From positions 1 to 64,000 of the forward strand of contig CALGLE010000012.1 of NCBI GenBank assembly GCA_937930305.1: a stretch of DNA of 64,000 bases, in the 5' to 3' direction. The position numbers and the translations under genes are program-made. Each line of letters begins with the position of its first letter. The stretch's first letter is position 1. This document shows, piece by piece, positions 45,264 through 53,324 of the stretch. The notes beneath the pieces were generated by a model. It was not told the DNA's origin and did no database searches. It worked only from the letters and a program-made list of their open reading frames with translations. This stretch comes from an uncultured Granulosicoccaceae bacterium (GTDB lineage: Bacteria > Pseudomonadota > Gammaproteobacteria > Granulosicoccales > Granulosicoccaceae).

Positions 45264-46658
45264 TCAATGAACGCCAGAGATCGACGTGGCCCGTTTTAAC
45301 CACTGCGAATACAGTGCCACACAACCCACGGGTTCTTGTGCTTGGCTTTGCGGCGGATTGTCTCTGAGACTAAGCAGGACACTTACCGTCTCGGACGCAT
45401 GGGCTGTGATGGTGATGCAGCCACGTTCTTGCAGCCACTCCACGGCCTCTCGAAAATTTTCGGTGTGCGGCCCCGTTACCACAGGCACACCATGAAAGTA
45501 GGGCTCTAGGACATTATGGCCGCCGCGTTCTATTAAAGAGCCGCCCACAAAGGCCGCCCCCGCACCGCTGTACCAGTCATGCAGTTCTCCCAAGGTATCC
45601 GCCACATACAGTCGATGGGTTTCGTTAGGAACACCACCGAGGCTGCGACGTTCTGGTAACGCATTTGGAAAACGCTCAGCTAAGGTTTTATGCAAGGCTT
45701 CAGCGCGTTCAATATGGCGTGGGACCAGCACCAATAAACCCTCATTAACCTGTTGCATCCAATCGTTTGCAAGCTGCTCTTCTTCTGGCGGGTGGGTGGA
45801 GGCAGCAACCACATAAGCCGGTTGAGCATCACTTTGCCCGATAGGCACCGTGCAACGCTGTGGCCGGTTATCAGCGAACTTCAAATCCCCCACCACAGTG
45901 ATCAATGAGGCATTCGCACCGAGTTTTTTATAACTGTCTGCGTCAGCCGCACTGCGTGCCAGCACACGTACCGAGTGCAAAGCCGCTTGGTAGGCAGGGG
46001 CTAAGGTGCTAGCTAAACGGTGATTCGGTTCAACGGTGTTTAATGTTTTCTCAGTGGCGCGCGCGTTCACCAGGGTGACCGGTATTTGTTGGCGGTGAAG
46101 TGTGGTGTAGAGGTTGGGCCAAATCTCTGTTTCAACCATCACCACGTGTTGAGGCAATGTTCTGGAAATAAACCGGGATGTGATGTTTTTTGTGTCGATG
46201 GGTGCGTAGGCGTGCTGCACACAATGGCCCAATTCGGACTCATCTAAACGTTGCTGCAGCACTTGAAAGCCTGTCGTGGTATTGGTGGTGACCAACCATT
46301 GCGCGTTCGGTGCTTCGCTTAATCGTTCTTGAATGACCGATTGCAATAAAGGCCAAACGGTTTGAATTTCTCCCACTGAAGCGGCGTGCCACCAATCAAA
46401 GGATGACTGCGATAGTTGTTGTTTCTGTTTCTGTTTCTGTTTCTGTTTCTGTTTCTGTTTCTGTTGCGTTTGCTGTTGCGAGTTTTTTTTCAGCGCATGC
46501 CGCTTAGATACAAAGCCTAAGCGCTCTCCGAAAAACCGCTTATCGCGTTCGCTGAAAGACTTCCAAGCGGCATGACAAACAAACAGTATCGATGCAAGAC
46601 GTATCAACGTTTGGTAACGCCAACCGGGTTTTACGTTGGATGCTGAATTCGCTGACAT
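45264..46658 (-). CDS. waaA: 3-deoxy-D-manno-octulosonic acid transferase with (KQ)n insert
   Basis: WaaA transfers Kdo from CMP-Kdo to lipid IVA at the inner face of the inner membrane. It has the N-terminal anchor (TLIRLASILFVCHAAW), the conserved WWHAASVGEIQTVWPLL (catalytic Glu), VMVETEIWPNLYTTL and later GGSLIERGGHNVLEPYFHGVPVVTGPHTENF. At 464 residues it is about 40 longer than usual because of a Lys/Gln repeat near residues 60-80 encoded by a perfect hexanucleotide array. Start and lpxL stop overlap (TAATG). Confidence 0.96.
   Translation of the reverse strand: MSANSASNVKPGWRYQTLIRLASILFVCHAAWKSFSERDKRFFGERLGFVSKRHALKKNSQQQTQQKQKQKQKQKQKQKQQLSQSSFDWWHAASVGEIQTVWPLLQSVIQERLSEAPNAQWLVTTNTTTGFQVLQQRLDESELGHCVQHAYAPIDTKNITSRFISRTLPQHVVMVETEIWPNLYTTLHRQQIPVTLVNARATEKTLNTVEPNHRLASTLAPAYQAALHSVRVLARSAADADSYKKLGANASLITVVGDLKFADNRPQRCTVPIGQSDAQPAYVVAASTHPPEEEQLANDWMQQVNEGLLVLVPRHIERAEALHKTLAERFPNALPERRSLGGVPNETHRLYVADTLGELHDWYSGAGAAFVGGSLIERGGHNVLEPYFHGVPVVTGPHTENFREAVEWLQERGCITITAHASETVSVLLSLRDNPPQSQAQEPVGCVALYSQWLKRATSISGVH
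46421..46462 (-). repeat. Hexanucleotide tandem repeat (7 copies) in waaA
   Basis: The unit GTTTCT occurs seven times without interruption on the plus strand. On the coding strand this gives alternating Lys-Gln in a linker between the waaA membrane anchor and its catalytic domain. Copy number changes would keep the frame and alter linker length by two residues per unit. Confidence 0.95.
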
Positions 46659-47605
46659 TACACGTAGGGGTTCGTGGCCCCTGGCGGGGGTTTAAAGCGT
46701 TTGTGTAACCATAAGTATTGCTCAGGAAAGCGCGATACTTGTTCTTCGAATAAATCATTGATTGCTTGTGTACTGCTTAGCTCATCCGTTAAATCTAATT
46801 GCAGCGGTGCAAAAAAAGTGATGCAATAACTGGCGCCGTTATCATGACGCGTGGGAATCATCGGAATGATGGTGGCTTTGGTCATATGGGCAATGCGCGC
46901 GGTGCCGTTTGAGGTCAGTACGGGTTGCTTAAAGTACTGTGTGGCAATACCACCTTGTGATTGGCTGACGCACTGATCAGGTGAGTACCACACGGTATGG
47001 CCCTTTTTTAAATGGCGAATCATGTCGCGAATGTTTTTATTATCAATCATCGGTTGAATCCGGCGTTTGCGCTGCGACACCAACCATTCGGCCACCATGG
47101 GATTTTTGGGTGGGTCATAGACGGCGGCAATTGGCCAGCGTGGCCCCACGTAGCCACCGGCAATCTCTAAGGTAGAGAAGTGGGCTTGCAAAAAAATTAC
47201 GCCGTTGTCCGAGTTCAATGCCGAGTTTAAGTGTTCAACGCCTGCAACGCTAAATCGTTCATCCACAGCGTCCATGCCACGAAACCATAACCAGGCGGTT
47301 TCTACGATGGTCATGCCGACATGGGCATAAACGGCTTTTACTCGCGTCGCTTGTTGTGCATCGCTGAGCTCGGGGAAGGCTAAAGCGATGTTGACTTGGG
47401 TGGCGCGACGTCGTTTGGGGATCAAAAAATACGCTAACGCGCCAAGCTTTCTGCCTATCGACATGGCAGCATCAAAAGGGAGTCGGGTTAGCAGCCAAAG
47501 TAGGCCGAGTACCAGCCAGATTGGCCAGTACTTAGGGTGGCGATAGGCGCTTGCGTTAAACGCTAATTCGCCTATCGCATTGGCGTTACTGGGGTGGTTT
47601 TTCAA
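46658..47605 (-). CDS. lpxL: Lipid A late acyltransferase (LpxL/HtrB family)
   Basis: A 315-residue membrane-anchored acyltransferase that adds a secondary acyl chain to Kdo-lipid A. The N-terminal helix (WPIWLVLGLLWLLTRLPF) is followed by the catalytic HX4E motif in GVIFLQAHFSTLEIAGGYVG, the YDPPKNPMVAEWLV and VWYSPDQCVSQSQGGIATQYF segments, and the terminal EQYLWLHKRFKPPPGA. It overlaps both tolC (upstream) and waaA (downstream) on the minus strand, so Kdo transfer and acylation are coordinately expressed. Whether it is LpxL or LpxM type cannot be fixed by eye. Confidence 0.92.
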   Translation of the reverse strand: MKNHPSNANAIGELAFNASAYRHPKYWPIWLVLGLLWLLTRLPFDAAMSIGRKLGALAYFLIPKRRRATQVNIALAFPELSDAQQATRVKAVYAHVGMTIVETAWLWFRGMDAVDERFSVAGVEHLNSALNSDNGVIFLQAHFSTLEIAGGYVGPRWPIAAVYDPPKNPMVAEWLVSQRKRRIQPMIDNKNIRDMIRHLKKGHTVWYSPDQCVSQSQGGIATQYFKQPVLTSNGTARIAHMTKATIIPMIPTRHDNGASYCITFFAPLQLDLTDELSSTQAINDLFEEQVSRFPEQYLWLHKRFKPPPGATNPYV

Positions 47606-48935
47606 GCAGTGCGTTAACCGCCATCAAATCTTGCTCACCCAGTGTTCCGGCGGCAGACTTCAGGCTTAGCGTATTCAGTACGTAATCATAACGTGCATTC
47701 ACATAGTCTGAACGCGCGCTGAAGGTGTCTCTTAAAGCACGCAGCACATCCACCGAAGTTCGGGTACCGGCACGAAAGCCTGCATCGGTGGCTTCGGCTG
47801 ATTTTTGTGTGGAATCGAGCGCTTGTCGTAAGGCTCGCACGCGGCTGATGTTGGTTAGCACGCCTCGATAGGCATCGCTGGTGCGTTGCACAACGGCTAA
47901 TTCTTGCACTCGTAGTTGAGATTCAGCCGCGGTGACTTCCGCTTTTGCGCGGGCAACCTGGGCTTTGATGCGCCCTCCGGTGTACAACGGCATGCGAACT
48001 TCCAAACGCAACTCGCCTGCGTCGACATCACGTCGACCGGTTTGCTCGGTGGTGCTGGATGAACCAATGGCGAGGATGTCCACAGTGGGGTAGCTCGCCC
48101 CTCGTTCAGCTTTCACTCGAACACCTGCGCTTTGCAGTTGCAATCGAGTGGTGGCTAGATCTAAGTTTTGATCTTTCGCTAAATTCACCCATTCATCAAT
48201 GTTGGCAGGCTCTGGGGAAACCAACGGAATGTCATCTTTTAATGGATCTAAGGTATCGGCACGGGAACCGCTGAGTAATCGCAGCGCCTCTAGTGCAGTG
48301 GACAAGCCGTTTTGGGAAGCCACCTCTTGCGCAATGGCTAGATCATATTGGGCTTGCGCTTCACGCACATCAATAACGGTGGCCAAGCCCACATCAAAGC
48401 GTTTCTCGGCTTGTTCTTTTTGTCGTCCAATCGCTTGCAGTTCAGCCTGGCTGAACGCAACGTTCGCTTCAGATCTGAGCACTTCAAAATAGGCTTCAGC
48501 AACACGCACGATTAAAGTTTGGCGTGCGCTCTCCAAGTTGGCATCGGCTTGCAACACCGCAAATTCTGCTTGATCGAGCAGGGCTGCATTGCTGCGATGG
48601 TATATCGATTGGCTGAGCGATAAGGTTAAGCGGGTTGAAGGGAAAGTCTCGCTTAAATCATCATTAATATCGTTCAGGCTAGCGTCAAAACCCAAATTCA
48701 CTTGGGGTCGAAACGCGGAACGAGCTAATGGGACTTGCTGGGTGGCCGCCTGGTGAGTCGCAATGGCGGCCTGAATGGTGGGGTCATACTCAGTAGCCAA
48801 TTGATAGATGTCACTGAGATCAGTGGCATTCGCGGTACACGATGCCGCCATCAAAACAGCAGCTGCACACAGCCTTGAGCGAGCTGCAAATTGAGCTAGG
48901 GTTCGTCCTGAGGGTCGTGCCAATCGATTTGTCAT
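47586..48935 (-). CDS. tolC: TolC-family outer membrane channel
   Basis: A 449-residue outer-membrane efflux protein. A signal peptide (LCAAAVLMAASCTANA) precedes two OEP repeats of long coiled helices (EAYFEVLRSEANVAFSQAELQAIGRQKEQAEKRFDVGLA). The second half has LEVRMPLYTGGRIKAQVARAK and GTRTSVDVLRALRDTFSARSDYVNARYDYVLNTLSLK, a pattern typical of TolC itself. It trimerises to a channel for type I secretion and drug efflux. The pcm-tolC-waaA order is seen in Xanthomonas-like genomes. Confidence 0.94.
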   Translation of the reverse strand: MTNRLARPSGRTLAQFAARSRLCAAAVLMAASCTANATDLSDIYQLATEYDPTIQAAIATHQAATQQVPLARSAFRPQVNLGFDASLNDINDDLSETFPSTRLTLSLSQSIYHRSNAALLDQAEFAVLQADANLESARQTLIVRVAEAYFEVLRSEANVAFSQAELQAIGRQKEQAEKRFDVGLATVIDVREAQAQYDLAIAQEVASQNGLSTALEALRLLSGSRADTLDPLKDDIPLVSPEPANIDEWVNLAKDQNLDLATTRLQLQSAGVRVKAERGASYPTVDILAIGSSSTTEQTGRRDVDAGELRLEVRMPLYTGGRIKAQVARAKAEVTAAESQLRVQELAVVQRTSDAYRGVLTNISRVRALRQALDSTQKSAEATDAGFRAGTRTSVDVLRALRDTFSARSDYVNARYDYVLNTLSLKSAAGTLGEQDLMAVNALLEKPPQ

Positions 48936-48945
48936 AGACTCTTAT

Positions 48946-49611
48946 TTAGAACACAAATGTCTGTTCTGATACTGAAAAATTGATCAATGGATCAACTTGG
49001 GTCTCAAATAGACTGTCAGTGATCCACTCGGATTCAGACAACCGTGTTAACTGGATGGCTTCCATGGTCGGTTGGCTGTTGTCACCTAGAACTGCAAACA
49101 ATCGGCCACCAATGGCCATTTTTTGCCGGTAGTATTCCGGAACGTCGGCCACCGCGCCACCGAAAGCAATGGCGTCGTAGGCATCTCTAGCATCCCAGTT
49201 ATCGGCGGCATCTTGCACCATCAGTGACACATTGGTGACGCCTAATGCATCGATATGGCCTTTCGCCTTGGCATGCAACTCGGGATGAATTTCAATGCTG
49301 TCGCAGTGTCGCGATAATCGGGCTAAACAGGCGGTGAGGTAACCAGAGCCGGTGCCAATCTCCAACACCGAATCGGTGGGTTTTAGCGCCAGTGTCTGTA
49401 GCAAACGCCCATCCACTGTTGGCTTTAGTAAAGTTTGCCCGAAGCCAATCGGCAATTGGTAATCACTGTAGGCCAGGCCACGATGTTCTTCCGCTACAAA
49501 TTGGTCCCGAGGCACCTCGGCCAACACATCTAAAACACGTTGATCCAGCACGTCCCAAGGGCGGACCTGCTGTTCGATCATGTTCTCACGAGCTTTCTGT
49601 AGAGGGTTCAT
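48946..49611 (-). CDS. pcm: Protein-L-isoaspartate O-methyltransferase family protein
   Basis: A 221-residue class I methyltransferase from the ATG at 49611 (MNPLQKARENMIEQQVRPW). The track start at 49707 would add 32 unconserved residues. Family features are VPRDQFVAEEHRGLAYSDYQLPIGFGQTLLKPT and the SAM motif VLEIGTGSGYLTACLARL. The Pcm role is repair of isoaspartyl residues; this tolC-linked subgroup diverges from E. coli Pcm, so the substrate is less certain. The stop lies ten bases before tolC. Confidence 0.88.
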   Translation of the reverse strand: MNPLQKARENMIEQQVRPWDVLDQRVLDVLAEVPRDQFVAEEHRGLAYSDYQLPIGFGQTLLKPTVDGRLLQTLALKPTDSVLEIGTGSGYLTACLARLSRHCDSIEIHPELHAKAKGHIDALGVTNVSLMVQDAADNWDARDAYDAIAFGGAVADVPEYYRQKMAIGGRLFAVLGDNSQPTMEAIQLTRLSESEWITDSLFETQVDPLINFSVSEQTFVF

Positions 49612-49754
49612 AGTGTTTGGTTTTCGGTCAATAGTTCGCGGTCGATACGGCAGGGGAAAACCTGTCGAATGAGCATTATAAGAGAAGTTGTTCAGCCCAG
49701 TACTCAAGTGTTATGGAAAGAAACTTGTTAGCGGGCTGAATTGAGATCGGTGGG

Positions 49755-51218
49755 TCAGCTGCTGCTGCTCTCCGATCCACCCGAATTGGCCGCGTCAGAT
49801 TTTGGGCGCCGGCGCCGTCTGCTGCGCTTTTTAGCGGTGCCTTCACCAGAGCTTTCAGGATTCTTGCCGGATTCACCCGATTGGCCCGATGACGCATTCT
49901 GCCCGCCAGATCCGTTGGCTGGGCCACGGCGCGAACGGTTGGACTGGTCACCTCCAGAACGCCCGCCATGGCGGCCACCGCCGCGATGGCCACCGCGTTT
50001 TTTGGACTGTACACGGTCACTACGATCCCCCCATACTGGCTTTTTGGGTTCAATCAGCATTTCATCGGTAATGGGCTCTGTGGGGATGGTTTGGCTGATG
50101 TACTCCTGAATTTCAGGTAGAGAAAAGGCGTATTCCTCACAAACAAAACTCACCGCCTCGCCTTGTGTGCCTGCTCGCGCGGTTCGGCCAATGCGGTGTA
50201 CGTAATCTTCAGCTTGCTGAGGCAAATCGTAGTTAAATACATGTGTGACATCATCAATATGCAACCCACGGGCGGCCACATCAGTGGCGATGAGCACGTT
50301 CAATTGCCCGCCGGTGAAGTCGGCCAAAATCTTTTGTCGCTTCTTCTGACGCACATCCCCTGACAAGGTGCCGCACGCTATGTCATTACCGGTTAAGTAC
50401 GCGGCCACTTTTTCCGCCACGCGTTTGGTGTTAACAAACACAATCGCGCGATCGGGTTTCATGCTTTGCACCAATCCCAACAGCAACGGAATTTTTTCGT
50501 CAGAAGCCGGGTGGTATAACGCTTGGCGCACCCCATCGGCCGTAACGTTTCGCGTTTCTGTTTTGATCGCCAGCGGATTATCCATGTGCTCGTAGGCGAG
50601 CTCCATGACGCGGTGCGATAAGGTGGCTGAGAACAACATACTGGTGCGCTCTTCCGGTTCAGGCATGCGGCGCAATAAATAACGAATATCAGCAATAAAG
50701 CCAAGGTCAAACATGCGATCGGCTTCGTCTAACACACAGATTTCTAGGCGTTTTAAGTTAAATACCTTCTGTTTAAAGTAATCAATCAGTCGCCCTGGTG
50801 TGCCGATGACAACATCCACACCATCGGCCAATTCTTTACGTTGCTTATCGTAGTCAACCCCGCCGTAGGCGACCATGGACGTGAGCCCTGTGTACTTGCC
50901 TAAGTCGTCGGCATCTTTCTTAATTTGGATGGCCAGTTCTCGGGTGGGGGCCAGCACCAACATACGGGGTTGATTCTTTTCCCGCTCGCCACCATCGTTT
51001 TCTAGTAACTTGGCAAAACTGCCCAGTAGGAACGCAGCGGTTTTCCCGGTACCCGTTTGCGCCTGAGCTGCGATGTCATTGCCCTGGGCTATGGCCGGTA
51101 AGGCCAGGCCCTGAATTTCAGTACAACGGTCGAATCCGAGTTCATCAATGGCCCGCAGAAGTGGTTCTGGTAAGGACAATTGGCTGAACGCCGGTGTGAC
51201 GTCAGAATCTGTAGTCAT
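49755..51218 (-). CDS. rhlB: DEAD-box RNA helicase RhlB with Arg/Gly/Ser-rich tail
   Basis: A 487-residue helicase. All core motifs are present: Q motif, AQTGTGKTAAF, APTRELAIQ, GTPGRLIDYF, VLDEADRMFDLGF, FSATLS, VNTKRVAE and DVAARGLHIDDV with HRIGRTARAG. A C-terminal tail of about 100 residues is rich in Arg, Gly and Ser (GGHRGGGRHGGRSGG, KKRSRRRRRPKS) and would bind RNA or the degradosome. The ATG at 51218 (MTTDSDVTPAF) is preferred over the one at 51245. It is divergent from trxA, with rho next, as in enterobacteria. Confidence 0.95.
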   Translation of the reverse strand: MTTDSDVTPAFSQLSLPEPLLRAIDELGFDRCTEIQGLALPAIAQGNDIAAQAQTGTGKTAAFLLGSFAKLLENDGGEREKNQPRMLVLAPTRELAIQIKKDADDLGKYTGLTSMVAYGGVDYDKQRKELADGVDVVIGTPGRLIDYFKQKVFNLKRLEICVLDEADRMFDLGFIADIRYLLRRMPEPEERTSMLFSATLSHRVMELAYEHMDNPLAIKTETRNVTADGVRQALYHPASDEKIPLLLGLVQSMKPDRAIVFVNTKRVAEKVAAYLTGNDIACGTLSGDVRQKKRQKILADFTGGQLNVLIATDVAARGLHIDDVTHVFNYDLPQQAEDYVHRIGRTARAGTQGEAVSFVCEEYAFSLPEIQEYISQTIPTEPITDEMLIEPKKPVWGDRSDRVQSKKRGGHRGGGRHGGRSGGDQSNRSRRGPANGSGGQNASSGQSGESGKNPESSGEGTAKKRSRRRRRPKSDAANSGGSESSSS

Positions 51219-51243
51219 GAGTTTGTTACATTTATAGTTTGAC

Positions 51244-51272
51244 ACTCGGTGATGTCGGGACCCTCACCGAGT
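51244..51272. promoter_or_regulatory. 9-bp perfect inverted repeat between rhlB and trxA
   Basis: ACTCGGTGA and TCACCGAGT face each other across 11 bases in the 108-base region between the two divergent genes. It could be an operator shared by both promoters or a 5' RNA hairpin of either message. No T-run follows on either strand, so it is not an intrinsic terminator. Confidence 0.5.
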
Positions 51273-51326
51273 AACATGCGTATCGATCAACGAACACGCT
51301 TTGGCACTGAGGAGGTGCATTTAATT

Positions 51327-51653
51327 ATGAGTGACCATATTACCGCGATTACAGACGCTAGCTTCGATTCTGAGGTTTTACAGTCAGATGAGCCTGTATT
51401 AGTGGACTATTGGGCCGAGACCTGCAGCCCCTGTAAAGCCATAGGTACCGTATTGGAAGAGCTCGCGCCGGAATATCAAGGACGCGTGAAAATTGTGAAA
51501 GTAGATATCGCCAGCAACCCGAATTCTGCGGCGCGCTATGGGGTTCGAGCACTACCGACCCTGATGGTGTTCAAAAATGGTGCGGTAGAAAAGACTTCCC
51601 AGGGTGCCTTATCCCGCGCTCAATTAACGGAAATGCTGGACCAAGCCATATAA
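51327..51653 (+). CDS. trxA: Thioredoxin with altered active site (CSPC)
   Basis: A 108-residue thioredoxin. The fold motifs are clear (PVLVDYWAETCSPCKAIGTVLEELAPEY, VKVDIASNPNSAARYGVRALPTLMVFKNG with the cis-proline). The active site is T-C33-S-P-C36 rather than the canonical W-C-G-P-C. Gly to Ser and Trp to Thr should shift redox potential and partner choice. The ATG at 51327 is ten bases after GGAGGT; the ORF track start at 51249 is too far upstream. Its place beside rhlB and rho is that of E. coli trxA. Confidence 0.95.
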   Translation: MSDHITAITDASFDSEVLQSDEPVLVDYWAETCSPCKAIGTVLEELAPEYQGRVKIVKVDIASNPNSAARYGVRALPTLMVFKNGAVEKTSQGALSRAQLTEMLDQAI

Positions 51654-52021
51654 CTTGGCCAGCCTTTCTTTTCGCAGTTCAAACGTTCGCTTTCTCCTAG
51701 TCGTCTCAATTTGTCGGCCGGTTAGGGGAGGGCGAATGGTGAGTCAAGAAGCGCTCTCACGAGGTTAATCCGACCAAATCCTGGGTTTACGTGAGGCATT
51801 TCGCACAAAATTCGACCAAACAGCGGTTAAAACGGTGTTCTACCGCACGGAGGTAGACGCCTTTTGCAGAAGCGTGCTAACGTACACGTTGGTTGTATAA
51901 CGCAGTGTCGGCACAAGACCGGGCTGTTAATCGATCTAATCCCCACCAAAAAATAAATCACACAAAGCCATTAGCCACGCGTCCGCGTGCACGCACAGCG
52001 CATTCGCGCCGAGTACTACCC
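51654..52021 (+). other. rho leader region
   Basis: This stretch of 368 bases holds no convincing gene. It contains an intrinsic-terminator-like element at 51834-51865, followed by a leader rich in C and A near 51930-52010 (CACACAAAGCC, CCCCACCAAAAAA), which resembles the unstructured C-rich sequence on which Rho itself loads. Autoregulated attenuation of rho is known in E. coli. The ORF track extends rho upstream to 51893, but that part is not family-like. Confidence 0.5.
51834..51865 (+). terminator. Intrinsic terminator / attenuator ahead of rho
   Basis: GGTG-T-TCTACC pairs with GGTAGA-CGCC across a seven-base loop, ten pairs with one bulged T, followed directly by TTTT. It lies 180 bases beyond the trxA stop and 160 bases before the rho start, so it may end trxA transcripts or attenuate rho. 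Confidence 0.6.
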
Positions 52022-53284
52022 ATGTCAATGAACCTCACCGATCTTAAAAAAATGAACCCCACTGAGCTGATCGATCTTGCTCAGTCCATTGGTATCGACA
52101 ACATTGCTCGCCAACGCAAGCAAGACATGATCTTCGCGATCTTGAAACAGCACTCGCGCAAAGGTGAAGACATCTTCGGCGGCGGTGTTGTTGAAATTTT
52201 GCAAGATGGTTTCGGTTTCTTGCGTTCATCCGACAGCTCCTACTTAGCTGGCCCGGATGACATCTACGTGTCTCCCAGCCAAATCCGTCGTTTCTCGTTA
52301 AGAACCGGTGACACGGTAGAGGGCAAAATTCGGCCGCCCAAAGAAGGGGAGCGGTACTTTGCTTTATTGAAAGTGGATGAAATTAATTTTGGTCCACCCG
52401 AGCAAGCCAAAAACAAGGTGTTGTTCGAAAACTTAACGCCGTTGCATTGTAACGAGCGTATGAATATGGAAATCGGTAATGGCAGTACCGAAGACATTAC
52501 CGCGCGAATTATTGATATTGCAGCGCCCATTGGTAAGGGCCAACGCGGGTTACTGGTATCGCCACCAAAAGCCGGTAAAACCTTAATGCTGCAGAACGTG
52601 GCGCAAAGTATTGCCGCGAACCATCCTGAATGTCACCTAATTGTGTTGCTGATTGATGAGCGACCCGAAGAGGTGACCGAAATGCAGCGCATGGTTAAGG
52701 GTGAAGTGATTTCCAGTACCTTTGATGAACCTGCCAGCCGTCACGTGCAAGTGGCTGAGATGGTGATCGAAAAAGCCAAGCGTTTGGTTGAACACAAAAA
52801 AGATGTGGTGATACTGCTTGATTCCATAACGCGTTTAGCGCGCGCATACAACACCGTGGTTCCTTCATCGGGCAAAGTACTCACCGGGGGTGTGGATGCG
52901 AATGCACTGCATCGTCCAAAAAGATTCTTTGGAGCCGCTCGTAACATCGAAGAAGGGGGCAGCTTAACTATTGTTGCTACAGCCCTTATCGATACCGGTT
53001 CGAAGATGGACGAAGTTATCTACGAAGAATTCAAAGGCACCGGTAACATGGAACTGCACTTGGATCGTCGTATTGCCGAGAAGCGCGTATTCCCTGCCAT
53101 CAACATCAACCGTTCCGGCACACGTCGTGAAGAATTGATGATGGATCAGGAAGAGCTGCAAAAGGTTTGGATTTTGCGTAAGTTCATTCACGCCATGGAT
53201 GAAATTGAGGCGATGGAATTCTTACTCGGTCGCTTACAACAAACAAAGACCAACAATGAGTTCTTTGATGCGATGAAGCGTTAA
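52022..53284 (+). CDS. rho: Transcription termination factor Rho
   Basis: Rho is the hexameric RNA-dependent ATPase that ends untranslated transcripts. The protein from [10 protein letters not shown] is 420 residues and follows E. coli Rho almost end to end. It has the N-terminal Rho-N helices, the cold-shock-like RNA-binding domain ([27 protein letters not shown]), Walker [11 protein letters not shown], Walker [17 protein letters not shown], the Q-loop [20 protein letters not shown] and the R-loop. ATG 52022 or 52028 is the start; the 43 residues upstream in the ORF track are not conserved. Confidence 0.97.
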   Translation: MSMNLTDLKKMNPTELIDLAQSIGIDNIARQRKQDMIFAILKQHSRKGEDIFGGGVVEILQDGFGFLRSSDSSYLAGPDDIYVSPSQIRRFSLRTGDTVEGKIRPPKEGERYFALLKVDEINFGPPEQAKNKVLFENLTPLHCNERMNMEIGNGSTEDITARIIDIAAPIGKGQRGLLVSPPKAGKTLMLQNVAQSIAANHPECHLIVLLIDERPEEVTEMQRMVKGEVISSTFDEPASRHVQVAEMVIEKAKRLVEHKKDVVILLDSITRLARAYNTVVPSSGKVLTGGVDANALHRPKRFFGAARNIEEGGSLTIVATALIDTGSKMDEVIYEEFKGTGNMELHLDRRIAEKRVFPAININRSGTRREELMMDQEELQKVWILRKFIHAMDEIEAMEFLLGRLQQTKTNNEFFDAMKR

Positions 53285-53324
53285 ATCGCCGTTTGAAAAG
53301 CGCTGAGAATTTTAATTATTTGAG

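Noticed and set aside
48946-49707. Longer pcm start at 49707
   Set aside because: The extra 32 residues are not family-like; the ATG at 49611 gives the conserved N-terminus.
51893-52021. N-terminal extension of Rho (43 residues)
   Set aside because: Unconserved and rich in His/Arg/Asn; Rho proteins begin at MNLT, and this sequence is better read as leader.
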